Shown here: positions 17,452 to 25,592 of the stretch, piece by piece
Position numbering within the stretch: the first letter of the stretch is position 1
Layout: each line of letters starts with the position of its first letter
Origin: Bacteroidaceae bacterium
GTDB lineage: Bacteria; Bacteroidota; Bacteroidia; Bacteroidales; Bacteroidaceae
Direction of reading: 5' to 3'
Assembly (NCBI GenBank): GCA_016302965.1
Contig: JAEDMP010000002.1
Coordinates: 1 to 64,000, forward strand
DNA: 64,000 bases
Made by a program: the position numbers and the translations under genes
The notes under the pieces: model-generated
Told to the model about the DNA's origin: nothing
What the model saw: only the letters and a program-made list of their open reading frames with translations
The model's database searches: none

Positions 17452-17469
17452 CACTGTTTTTACGCTGTT

Positions 17470-18195
17470 ATGCTGATTCAGACGAAGGCTTTGGTTCTCA
17501 GAACGGTGACTTTTGCCGACCGCAAAATCATTGTTGATATGTTCACCCATACGCATGGGCGGATGTCTTTTATAGTGGTTGTGCCCAATTCGCCCAGGGC
17601 AAAAATGAAGAAACAGTTCTTCCAGCCCTTGACCCTGCTCGAGCTCTCTCTCGACTATCGGCAACATCTTTCCCTGCAGCGTATCAAGGAGGTGCGGATA
17701 GCCATGCCCTATACCTCGCTGACTTCCCATCCTCACAAATTGTCCATCTCGCTGTTTGTGGCCGAATTTCTCTGTCATGCCCTCAAGTCGGAACAGCAGA
17801 ATGAATTGCTCTTCCATTACATCATTGACAGCATGCTCTGGTTGGATAATTGTCCCTCAGGTTTTGCCAATTTCCATATTGTCTTTATGATGCGTCTGTC
17901 GCGCTTCCTGGGGTTCTATCCCAATCTGGACGACTATCATGCAGGTTCGGTCTTCGATTTGCAGGCGGCTTGCTTTGTCGGCACGCTGCCTGCCCACCGC
18001 TATTTCCTTTCGGCGACCGACTCTGCTGCCATGCGGGTGATGATGCGCATGGATTTTCCCACCATGCATCTCTTCCGCATGAGTCATGAAGAGCGCAACC
18101 GCCTGGTCGAGGCCATCATCACCTTCTACCGCTTGCATCTGCCCGATTTTCCCGAACTCCGCTCCTTGGAGGTGCTGAAGGAACTCTACGGCTAA
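17470..18195 (+). CDS. recO: DNA repair protein RecO
   Basis: 241 residues from MLIQTKALVLRTVTFADRKIIVDMFTHTHGR, an N-terminal OB fold, followed by the helical domain (about 85-241). RecO loads RecA on SSB-coated DNA together with RecR and anneals strands. The four-cysteine zinc motif of some RecO proteins is not present. The 39-codon upstream extension is rejected because the promoter lies inside it. The gene converges with the NSS transporter gene, with 23 bases between stops. Confidence 0.9.
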   Translation: MLIQTKALVLRTVTFADRKIIVDMFTHTHGRMSFIVVVPNSPRAKMKKQFFQPLTLLELSLDYRQHLSLQRIKEVRIAMPYTSLTSHPHKLSISLFVAEFLCHALKSEQQNELLFHYIIDSMLWLDNCPSGFANFHIVFMMRLSRFLGFYPNLDDYHAGSVFDLQAACFVGTLPAHRYFLSATDSAAMRVMMRMDFPTMHLFRMSHEERNRLVEAIITFYRLHLPDFPELRSLEVLKELYG

Positions 18196-18218
18196 TTGAA
18201 TCTTTTCCCCTTGCGTGC

Positions 18219-19580
18219 TTAGAACAGTCCCAACTCATGCATGAAGATGAGCAGGATGAAGATGGGGCAGATATAACGCACCGTGAACAGAAACAGCGGG
18301 AAGAGTTTCTCGCTGACGGTTCCCTTGTTGGTGAACTCGTTTCTGACGGTGGTCAGGGAGGCATACCATCCCACATAGAAGGTGGTGAGCAAGGCTCCGA
18401 TGGGCATCATCAGTTTGGCCGTGATAAAATCGAAGAAACTCAGCAATGGCATGCCAAACAGGGTCATGCCCTCAACGGCGCCCATCGACATCGAACTGAG
18501 GATGCAGATGAGGCCCGAGGCTCCGCTGACAATCCATACCGCCTTCTTCCGGGGCAACCGCATCTCTTCCTGGAAGAAGGAGGTGCCTATCTCGTGCATG
18601 GAGATGGTGGAGGTGAGGGCGGCCAGTGCCAGCAGTGCGTAGAAGAGGATGGAGATGAGATAGCCGGCCCAGGGGATATGGACAAAGGCTTGGTTGAACA
18701 CATTGGGCAGGGTGATGAAGATGAGCGAAGGGCCTGAGTCGGCATCGATGCCCACCGAGAAGGCGGCGGGGAATATCATGAGTCCGGCCAGGATGGCTAT
18801 CAGCGTGTCGATCAGGGCTATCTGCGCTGCCGACTTGGCCAGGTTGATTCCGCGGGAGAAGTAGGAGGCGTAGGTGCAGAGGCAGGCTGTGCCGAGGCTC
18901 AGTGAGAAGAAGGCCTGGCCCAGCGCGTCGAGCAGTGTCTCGTGGGTCACCTTGCTGAAGTCGGGTTTGAACAGGAACTCGATGCCTCGTTCCGCCCCCG
19001 GAAGCATACAGGAGGACACGACAATCACCAACAGCAGGATGAAGAGCAGGGGCATCAGCAGTTTCGACACCCGCTCGATGCCTCCCCTCACGCCCTTGGC
19101 CACCACCAGGTGGGTGAGTACAATGAAGAGCAGACCGCAGAGGATGGGGGTGATGAGGTCGGAGGAGAAGGTGCTGAAATAGTCCAGAATAAACTGGCTG
19201 TCGCCCGCCAGACGGTTGAGCACCGACGAGAGCAGGTAATAGAGGCACCAGCCGGCCACCACCGAATAGAAACCGAAAATCAGGATGGACGAGAGGATGC
19301 CCATATAGCCTACCACCCGCCATCCTTTCTTGCCCGACAATCGTCCGTAGGCCCGGACGGCATTGGTGCCCGCATGGCGGCCTACGATAAACTCGCAGAT
19401 CATGCCGGGGATGCCCAGCAGCAGGATAAACAGGATATAGAGCAGGATGAAGGCGGCGCCGCCGTTCTCGCCCGTCATGTAGGGGAAACGCCAGATGTTG
19501 CCCAAGCCGACAGCCGATCCGGCTGTGGCGAGGATGATGCCGATGCGGCTCTTGAAGTTGTTATGGGATAGTCTTGCCAT
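18219..19580 (-). CDS. Sodium-dependent NSS/SNF family transporter (second of a tandem pair)
   Basis: 453 residues, about 11 membrane helices. The N-terminal GIILATAGSAVGLGNIWRFPYMTGENGGAAF is the TM1 signature with the unwound Na+ and substrate-binding part of neurotransmitter:sodium symporters; bacterial members take up amino acids with Na+. Closely similar to the next gene upstream (19639-21000), same length, so the pair arose by duplication. The shorter C-terminus, as in the MhsT/TnaT group, fits 11 helices. Substrate cannot be read from the sequence. Confidence 0.92.
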   Translation of the reverse strand: MARLSHNNFKSRIGIILATAGSAVGLGNIWRFPYMTGENGGAAFILLYILFILLLGIPGMICEFIVGRHAGTNAVRAYGRLSGKKGWRVVGYMGILSSILIFGFYSVVAGWCLYYLLSSVLNRLAGDSQFILDYFSTFSSDLITPILCGLLFIVLTHLVVAKGVRGGIERVSKLLMPLLFILLLVIVVSSCMLPGAERGIEFLFKPDFSKVTHETLLDALGQAFFSLSLGTACLCTYASYFSRGINLAKSAAQIALIDTLIAILAGLMIFPAAFSVGIDADSGPSLIFITLPNVFNQAFVHIPWAGYLISILFYALLALAALTSTISMHEIGTSFFQEEMRLPRKKAVWIVSGASGLICILSSMSMGAVEGMTLFGMPLLSFFDFITAKLMMPIGALLTTFYVGWYASLTTVRNEFTNKGTVSEKLFPLFLFTVRYICPIFILLIFMHELGLF

Positions 19581-19638
19581 GATGCTTGTTGAGAATGATA
19601 AGGGTGGTGGTAGGGATGTATTTGGTCCATCGTCTTTC

Positions 19639-21000
19639 TTAGATCCAGCCCAACTGGTGCATGAAGATGAGCAGGATGCAGAGCGGACAGATGTATTTCA
19701 CGCTGAAGAGGTAGAGGTGGAAGAAACGCATGCGCAGCGTGCCCCAGTTGCTGTATTCGTCGCGTACCAGTTGGTGAGGGAGATGCCAGCCCACAAACAG
19801 ACAGGTGAGGAAACCGCCGATGGGGAGGAACAGCTGTCCGGTGACGAAGTCGAAAATGTCGAACAGCGACCAGCCCAGCACATGCAACTCTTCGTGCTGC
19901 CCCAATGACAGGGAGCAGAACACCGCCATCACCGAGCAACTGATGGTGACAATCAGGGCTGCCGAGCGGCGGCTGATGTTCAGTTCTTCATGGAAGAAGG
20001 CGGTGCTCACCTCGTGCAGGGATATCAGCGAGGTGAGGGCGGCCAGAGCCAGCAGGGCATAGAACAGCAGGGAGATGAGATAGCCCACCATGGGGATGGC
20101 TGCAAAGGCCGAGTTGAACACATTGGGCAGGGTGATGAAGATGAGTGAGGGACCCGAGTCGGGGTTGACACCCACCGAGAAGGCGGCGGGGAATATCATG
20201 AGGCCAGCGAGGATGGCCACTAAACTGTCGATCACTCCTATCTGCACTGCCGACCTCACGAGGTTGGTCTGGCGGCTGAAGTAGGAGGCGTAGGTGCAGA
20301 TGCAGCCCATGGCGAGACTGAGCGAATAGAAGGATTGGCCCAGCGCACCGAGAAACACATCCTTGTTGAGTTTGCTGAAGTCGGGATGGAAGAGGAAGGC
20401 GATGCCCTTGCCGGCATCGGGCAGCATACAGGATGCCCCGACAATCACCAACAGCAGGATGAACAGGGCGGGCATCATCGTCTTCGAGGCCCGTTCAATG
20501 CCGTTGCGCACGCCATGCAGGATGACGAAATGGGTGATGCCCAAGAAGAGCACGGCCCAGAAAATGGGTTTGAAGGCGTTGCCGCTGAACTCGCTGAAAT
20601 AGGTGCGGATATAGTCGGGGTTGCCATGCAGGTGGCCGGTGACCGAGGCATACAGATACTGCAGGCACCAGCCCGCCACCACGGCATAGTAGCCCGTGAT
20701 GAGAAACCCCGTGATGACACCGAGATAACCCACAATCCACCACGGCTTGCCTCCCGACAGTTTCGTGTAGGCACGTGCCGTATTCGACTGGGCATGTCTA
20801 CCGATGATGAACTCGTTGATCATGCAGGGGATGCCGAGAAACAAGACGCAGCCGATATATAAGAGGATGAACACGGCTCCACCGTTTTCACCCGTCATGT
20901 AGGGAAAGCGCCACACGTTGCCCAAGCCTACCGCCGAGCCGGCTGTGGCCAGGATGATGCCCAGTTTGCTTCCGAAATTTGATCTTTCCAGTTCTGCCAT
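19639..21000 (-). CDS. Sodium-dependent NSS/SNF family transporter (first of a tandem pair)
   Basis: 453 residues with the same architecture and TM1 motif (LATAGSAVGLGNVWRFPYMTGENGGAVF). It ends CILLIFMHQLGWI, matching ILLIFMHELGLF of its neighbour. The genes are 58 bases apart in the same direction and probably form an operon from the promoter at 21059. Divergence is strongest in the middle helices and the C-terminal third, which suggests different substrates rather than dosage. Confidence 0.92.
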   Translation of the reverse strand: MAELERSNFGSKLGIILATAGSAVGLGNVWRFPYMTGENGGAVFILLYIGCVLFLGIPCMINEFIIGRHAQSNTARAYTKLSGGKPWWIVGYLGVITGFLITGYYAVVAGWCLQYLYASVTGHLHGNPDYIRTYFSEFSGNAFKPIFWAVLFLGITHFVILHGVRNGIERASKTMMPALFILLLVIVGASCMLPDAGKGIAFLFHPDFSKLNKDVFLGALGQSFYSLSLAMGCICTYASYFSRQTNLVRSAVQIGVIDSLVAILAGLMIFPAAFSVGVNPDSGPSLIFITLPNVFNSAFAAIPMVGYLISLLFYALLALAALTSLISLHEVSTAFFHEELNISRRSAALIVTISCSVMAVFCSLSLGQHEELHVLGWSLFDIFDFVTGQLFLPIGGFLTCLFVGWHLPHQLVRDEYSNWGTLRMRFFHLYLFSVKYICPLCILLIFMHQLGWI

Positions 21001-21058
21001 TTCTTTGCTGTACGAATTGTTTTTGTATGGTTTTGAATGAATATTGTCGAATCGCTTG

Positions 21059-21086
21059 CAAAATTATAAATAAATTCTTAATTTTG
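21059..21086. promoter_or_regulatory. Divergent promoters for the NSS pair (-) and the VanZ gene (+)
   Basis: The complement of 21059-21066 reads TAATTTTG and faces the transporter genes. TAATTTTG on the plus strand at 21079-21086 faces the VanZ gene. The two -7 elements are only 12 bases apart. Confidence 0.55.
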
Positions 21087-21106
21087 CACACAAATATAAG
21101 TAAAAT

Positions 21107-21496
21107 ATGAAATATTCATTTCAATTAGTAAGAAGATACCCCCTCACCACTATCTGTATGTTGCTGATTTGGTATCTGTCGTTCTTCACGCCACCCAAAA
21201 CCGAACTGGATGAAGTGGCCTTTATCGACAAGTGGGTGCATATCATCATGTATGGGGGCACTTGTGTCGTGATGTGGGGCGAGTATCTGCGCCGGCATAA
21301 GCCGGTGACGCAGTGGGGCAGGCTGTTGTTCCTGGCCTGGCTGTCGCCTATCCTGATGAGTGGCTTGATAGAATTGCTTCAAGCCTATTGTACCGGTGGA
21401 ACGCGAAGTGGCGACTGGATCGACCTGGCGGCCAATGCCATCGGGGTGACCATGGCCGCCGTGCTGGGGATGGTGGTTACTGCTTTTCGGAAGTAG
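21107..21496 (+). CDS. VanZ-like family membrane protein
   Basis: 129 residues with four predicted membrane helices. The family pattern is visible: FIDKWVHIIMYGGTCVVMW in the second helix and GLIELLQAYCTGGTRSGDWIDLAANAIGV near the C-terminus. VanZ of Tn1546 gives low-level teicoplanin resistance; chromosomal homologues have no settled role. The last 20 bases overlap the CYTH gene tail-to-tail. Confidence 0.8.
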   Translation: MKYSFQLVRRYPLTTICMLLIWYLSFFTPPKTELDEVAFIDKWVHIIMYGGTCVVMWGEYLRRHKPVTQWGRLLFLAWLSPILMSGLIELLQAYCTGGTRSGDWIDLAANAIGVTMAAVLGMVVTAFRK

Positions 21497-21968
21497 GCCA
21501 CTGGCTGTAGGGGTACTCCCGCAGGTGGCTGTTGTAGTAGCGGCGGTCGCCTGTCACCTCTTGTCCGATGAACGAGGGTTTCTCAAATGTCTCGGTTTCT
21601 GACTGCAGTTCCACCTCGGCCATCACCAGTCCCTGGTTGTCGCCATAGAACTCGTCTACCTCAAAGGTGTGATTGCCTGCACGAACCAGGTAGCGGGTCT
21701 TGTCGATGATGCCCGGTTCGCAGAGTTCGAACAGATGGGCTGCTTCCTCGGCGCTGATTTCCTTTTCAAACTCATAGCGGCTCATGCCTTTGGCGTCAGA
21801 GGGGCCCTTGATGGTCAGAAAACCTTGACCGTCGCGGAGACGCACTCTGACAGTGGCTCCGCGGCGGCTGCTGATGTATCCCTGCTTGATGCGGCTATGG
21901 TGGAAAGCCTGCTGCTTATAGTCCTCGCCGCATACCAGGAATTTGCGTTCAATTTCCAGTCCGCTCAT
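21477..21968 (-). CDS. CYTH domain protein (triphosphate tunnel metalloenzyme)
   Basis: 163 residues from MSGLEIERKFLV. The ExExK signature is EIERK (5-9). Alternating basic and acidic strands (TVRVRLRDGQGFLTIKGP, RYEFEKEI, KTRYLVRAG, EVDEFYG, AEVEL) match the tunnel of CYTH enzymes, which usually hydrolyse inorganic triphosphate. The ORF could extend to 22043, but that would overlap the 48-residue gene and lacks family residues. It starts 5 bases after that gene's stop, so the two are coupled. Confidence 0.85.
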   Translation of the reverse strand: MSGLEIERKFLVCGEDYKQQAFHHSRIKQGYISSRRGATVRVRLRDGQGFLTIKGPSDAKGMSRYEFEKEISAEEAAHLFELCEPGIIDKTRYLVRAGNHTFEVDEFYGDNQGLVMAEVELQSETETFEKPSFIGQEVTGDRRYYNSHLREYPYSQWPTSEKQ

Positions 21969-21973
21969 GCTGC

Positions 21974-22120
21974 TTATCCCATGAGGACACAAGTATAGAC
22001 GGCAAAGATCAGGGCCAGTACGATGAGTACGCCGATGATCCATTTCACCACTTTCTTTCCTTCTTTCTCCTGCTTGGCCTCGTAGGCTGCGCGGCGTGCA
22101 TTGTCTTTTTTCTTGCTCAT
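21974..22120 (-). CDS. Small single-pass membrane protein, 48 residues
   Basis: The frame reads MSKKKDNARRAAYEAKQEKE, a charged cytosolic part, then one hydrophobic helix (about 26-45, IIGVLIVLALIFAVYTCVLM). It sits 31 bases after prfB and 5 bases before the CYTH gene, on the same strand, so it is very likely a real operon member. The N-in orientation is suggested by the lysine-rich start. No family is recognised. Confidence 0.7.
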   Translation of the reverse strand: MSKKKDNARRAAYEAKQEKEGKKVVKWIIGVLIVLALIFAVYTCVLMG

Positions 22121-22151
22121 AATAGGTATGTTTTTTGGTTATTAGTTGTTG

Positions 22152-23273
22152 TCAGTCTTCGTCGTTCACGGGGAACTCCATCAGGTAGGCTTTGATGAAC
22201 TCGTCTATCTTGCCGTCCATCACACCGTCCACATCCGAGGTCTGGTAGTTGGTGCGGTGGTCCTTCACGCGGCGGTCATCAAACACGTAGCTTCTGATTT
22301 GGCTGCCCCATTCAATCTTTTTCTTCCCCGCCTCAATCTTGGCCTGGGCTTCCAGACGCTTCTTCATGGCGCGGTCGTAGAGTTGCGATTTCAGCAGTCG
22401 CATGGCGTTGTTGCGGTTTTCCAGCTGCTTGCGGCTTTCCGTGTTCTCGATGAGGATTTCTTCCTCCTCGCCCGTGTCGGGGTCCACATATTGGTAGCGC
22501 AGACGCACACCGGTCTCCACCTTGTTCACGTTCTGTCCGCCGGCACCGCCGCTTCGGAAGAGGTCCCAACTCACCTTCGAGGGGTCTACGAACACCTCGA
22601 TGGTATCGTCGACGAGCGGCGATACGAACACACTGGCAAAACTGGTCATGCGTTTGCCCTGGGCATTGAAGGGTGACACGCGCACCAGGCGGTGCACACC
22701 GTTCTCGCTCTTCAGATAGCCGTAGGCATATTCGCCGCCTTCTATCTCCATGGTCACACTTTTGATGCCGGCTTCGTCGCCGTCCTGCAGGTTGCTGATG
22801 GTCACCTTGTGGCCGTGGGCCTCGGCCCAGCGCTGGTACATACGCATGAGCATCGATGCCCAGTCCTGGCTCTCGGTGCCGCCGGCGCCGCTGTTGATTT
22901 TGAGCACGCAGTCCATCGGGTCTTCCTTCTGGCGCAGCATGTTCATCAGTTCCAGGTTCTCGATGGCCTTGACCGCCTTCTGGTAGTCTTCGTCCACTTC
23001 CTCTTCGCTCACCATCTCGTCTTTGTAGAATTCAAAGGCCAGTTGCAACTCATCGGCCAGGGTTTTCACCTCCTGGTAGCCGTCGAGCCAGCGCTTGATG
23101 CCCTTCACCTTCTTCATTTGTTCTTCAGCCCGTTTGGGGTCATCCCAGAAGTCGGGGGCTTGGGTGCGGAGGTCTTCCTCCTCAAATTCTATTTTCTTCT
23201 TGTCTATCTCCAAGTATCTGTGCAGGGCTTCCGTACGTTCCAGCACATCTTTCAGTTGGTCTTGTGTGATCAT
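22152..23273 (-). CDS. prfB: Peptide chain release factor 2
   Basis: 373 residues. Recognises UGA and UAA stop codons. The tripeptide SPF (200-202) replaces the RF1 PxT, and GGQ at 245-247 is the peptidyl-tRNA hydrolysis motif; DWASML and WGSQIRSYV are also typical. The frame is continuous through RYLEIDKK (19-26), where many bacteria have the autoregulatory +1 frameshift with an in-frame UGA; none is present here. It lies between the acyl-CoA ligase and the 48-residue gene, all in one direction. Confidence 0.95.
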   Translation of the reverse strand: MITQDQLKDVLERTEALHRYLEIDKKKIEFEEEDLRTQAPDFWDDPKRAEEQMKKVKGIKRWLDGYQEVKTLADELQLAFEFYKDEMVSEEEVDEDYQKAVKAIENLELMNMLRQKEDPMDCVLKINSGAGGTESQDWASMLMRMYQRWAEAHGHKVTISNLQDGDEAGIKSVTMEIEGGEYAYGYLKSENGVHRLVRVSPFNAQGKRMTSFASVFVSPLVDDTIEVFVDPSKVSWDLFRSGGAGGQNVNKVETGVRLRYQYVDPDTGEEEEILIENTESRKQLENRNNAMRLLKSQLYDRAMKKRLEAQAKIEAGKKKIEWGSQIRSYVFDDRRVKDHRTNYQTSDVDGVMDGKIDEFIKAYLMEFPVNDED

Positions 23274-23305
23274 ATTTTTCTGTTACACCTTATTATATAT
23301 ATAAA

Positions 23306-23345
23306 CATTATATATAGAGCATTATATATAGAGCATTATATATAG
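23306..23345. repeat. Tandem repeat, 3 x 14 bp (CATTATATATAGAG)
   Basis: Copies at 23306-23319, 23320-23333 and 23334-23345 (the last lacks the final two bases). It occupies the 85-base gap between the ligase stop and the prfB start. A second TATATATA run lies just before it. Confidence 0.8.
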
Positions 23346-23358
23346 CGACATTCCGTGC

Positions 23359-25167
23359 TTATTCCTCGTACATCTTCTCAATCTGGGCTTTGTAGTTCTT
23401 GTTGATGACCTGCCGTTTCAGCTTCAGCGTGTTGGTCAGTTCGCCGTTCTCCATGCTGAAGTGTTCGGTGAGCAGTGTGAACTTCTTGATTTGCTCGTAG
23501 TGGGCCAGTTGCTGTTGCAGGGTAGAGATACGCTCCATCATCATCTGATGGATCTGAGGATTGTTGCAGAGGTCTTCGCGGCTGCTGAACGCGATGTTGT
23601 GGGCGCGGGCATACTCCTCCAACAGTGAGTAGACGGGGATGATGAGGGCCGAGACAAACTTGCGCTCGTCGGCAATGATGGCTATCTGGTCGATATAGCG
23701 GTCCACCAGCAGTTTCGACTCAATCATCTGCGGGGCGATATACTTGCCGTTCGAGGTCTTGAAGAGGTCCTTGATACGGTCGGTGAGATAGAGCTCGCCG
23801 TCCTTCATGTAGCCGGCATCACCGGTGCGGAAGTAGCCGTCGGAGGTGAACACCTCCCTGTTCAGGTCCTCGCGGTTGTAGTAGCCGGGAGTGATGGTGG
23901 GGCCTTTGAGCAGCACTTCGCCCTGCTCGCTGATCTTCACGTCGATATTGTCGATAGGTCTGCCCACCGAGCCGATGGTGAACACCTTGTCGAGGTGGTC
24001 GCAGCTCACGGTGGCGAGACTCTCCGTCAGTCCGTAGCCCACCACCATGTTCAGTCCGATGCTGTGTACGAACTCCTCCACGTGGGCCGATACCGTGGCT
24101 CCCGCCGTGGGGAAGATGTTGGCGTTCTCCAGTCCCAGTTCCTTGCGCACCATGCTGAACAGCGTCTTGTTGATGAGTTCATACTCTAAATGCAGGCCGA
24201 GGGGCGGACGCTTGCCGCGGCTGATATATTCGATATTGTGTTTGCGACCGATGTTCAGTGCGTTCATGAACACCTTGCGTTCTATCGCATTCGATTTCTC
24301 TATCTTCTCCATCACGCCCATGTATACCTTTTCCCAGAATCTCGGCACGGCGCTCATGCTCGTGGGGTGTGTGTCGCGCATGGTCTTTTGCACCTCTTGG
24401 GGATAGGTGTTCACGATGAGGCTGGCACCGACAGAGAGTGCGAGCATGGTCCATCCCTTTTCGAAGATATGGGCAAAGGGGAGGAAGTTGAGCACCCGGT
24501 CCTGGTCGGAGATGGTCACGCAGCGCTGGTTGGCTCCCAGGGCGGCGATGTATTGTCCGTGGGTGAGCATCACGCCCTTGCTGTTGCCCGTGGTGCCGCT
24601 GGTATAGAGGATATTGGCCAGGTCGGTCTCGTTGGCCTGCTGGTAGAGTGCCTCCACCTCCGTTTGCCGTGGCAGGTTTTCGCCCAGTTTCAGGAAGTCG
24701 TCGAAATAGAGGGCGTTCGGGTCGTGGGCACTGATGTGCACCTGGCGGTCGAAGATGATGATTCGCTCCAGCGTGGGGCAGAGGGTGGCCACCCGGTAGG
24801 CCTTGTCATACTGGTCCTGTTCGCCTACGAAGAGGAACCTCACCTTGGCGTCGTTCACCATGAATTCTATCTGCTGTTCGCTGCTGGTGGCATAGAAGGG
24901 GATGGTGACGGCCCGGATGCCCCATGCGCCGAAGTCGACAAACAGGTAGGGGGCGGCGTTCTGTGAGAAGATGCCGATGTTCTCCTGGGGCTTCACACCG
25001 AGGTTCAACAGGGCGTTCGATACGACTTTGACGATATCGGAGAACTCTTGCCAGGAGTATGATTTCCATGTCTTTTCACCGAATTCACGGTATTGCATCA
25101 CTGGACGGTCGCCGTATTTGCGGGCTTGGTCGTGTACTAACACTGAAAGGTGACTGACTGCTTGCAT
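23359..25167 (-). CDS. Long-chain fatty acid-CoA ligase (AMP-forming)
   Basis: 602 residues. Activates fatty acids to acyl-CoA through an acyl-adenylate. ATP-binding motif YTSGTTGNSKGVMLTH near 165, adenylate motif YGLTES, and the hinge region LTDRIKDLFKTSNGKYIAPQMIE near 450. I chose ATG 25167 (MQAVSHLSVLV); a -7 element at 25193-25200 lies downstream of the longer frame's start (25227), so that start is excluded. The length matches the Bacteroidales FadD-like group. It is the first gene of the prfB-CYTH transcription unit. Confidence 0.92.
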   Translation of the reverse strand: MQAVSHLSVLVHDQARKYGDRPVMQYREFGEKTWKSYSWQEFSDIVKVVSNALLNLGVKPQENIGIFSQNAAPYLFVDFGAWGIRAVTIPFYATSSEQQIEFMVNDAKVRFLFVGEQDQYDKAYRVATLCPTLERIIIFDRQVHISAHDPNALYFDDFLKLGENLPRQTEVEALYQQANETDLANILYTSGTTGNSKGVMLTHGQYIAALGANQRCVTISDQDRVLNFLPFAHIFEKGWTMLALSVGASLIVNTYPQEVQKTMRDTHPTSMSAVPRFWEKVYMGVMEKIEKSNAIERKVFMNALNIGRKHNIEYISRGKRPPLGLHLEYELINKTLFSMVRKELGLENANIFPTAGATVSAHVEEFVHSIGLNMVVGYGLTESLATVSCDHLDKVFTIGSVGRPIDNIDVKISEQGEVLLKGPTITPGYYNREDLNREVFTSDGYFRTGDAGYMKDGELYLTDRIKDLFKTSNGKYIAPQMIESKLLVDRYIDQIAIIADERKFVSALIIPVYSLLEEYARAHNIAFSSREDLCNNPQIHQMMMERISTLQQQLAHYEQIKKFTLLTEHFSMENGELTNTLKLKRQVINKNYKAQIEKMYEE

Positions 25168-25192
25168 AGTGGTATGGTTTATATATTTTATG

Positions 25193-25200
25193 CAAAAATA
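25193..25200 (-). promoter_or_regulatory. Promoter of the acyl-CoA ligase gene
   Basis: The complement reads TATTTTTG, 26 bases before the chosen ATG. Confidence 0.55.
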
Positions 25201-25338
25201 CGCCAAAAAGACCGAAATACAAAACAATTATTCATTTTTTTTCAAACTTTTCCCCTGTGAACGGTCATTTCTTTTCCCTACAGTGCTTGTTTCTCTCCTT
25301 CTTCCTTTCTTTTCCGTCCACAACAAGTATCTTGTACC

Positions 25339-25473
25339 CAGTACGCTGCATAGGATGACGGCAGTACGTTGGGCTGGATGACAGCAGTACGCAGGCCAGT
25401 GTACTCCAGTACGCTGAGCAGTGTACCAGCGTACGCTGCCCGGCGTACTGCTGTCATTCAGCCCTGCGTACTG
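25339..25473. repeat. Cluster of CAGTACGCTG repeats with a 22-bp hairpin
   Basis: CAGTACGCTG occurs at 25339-25348 and 25407-25416, with variants at 25362, 25385 and 25427 and inverted GCGTACTG at 25443 and 25466. Bases 25371-25392 and 25443-25464 form a 22-bp inverted repeat with a single G-T pair, around a 50-base loop. There is no ORF of note. It lies between the ligase promoter and the SusD terminator. Confidence 0.7.
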
Positions 25474-25504
25474 CCAACTGAATGGAGTAAGCAGATACCA
25501 GCAT

Positions 25505-25549
25505 AAAAAGGCGGCGGTGTGAGAGCATATTCTGCTGTCACACCGCCGC
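25505..25549 (-). terminator. Terminator of the FAS1-SusCD operon
   Basis: Bases 25511-25522 and 25538-25549 are a perfect 12-bp GC-rich inverted repeat (GCGGCGGTGTGA). On the minus strand it is followed by CCTTTTT. It closes the 17-kb operon 44 bases after the last stop. Confidence 0.88.
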
Positions 25550-25592
25550 TATTGTGTCTCACGTTTTACGGTGAGTAGTCAGGGCATCGTTG

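Noticed and set aside
17353..17469. 39-residue N-terminal extension of RecO
   Set aside because: A -7 promoter element at 17444-17451 lies within it, and the family N-terminus begins at the ATG at 17470.
25339..25473. CRISPR-like or terminator-only structure
   Set aside because: Repeat spacing is irregular, the repeats occur in both orientations, and the operon terminator is a separate hairpin.
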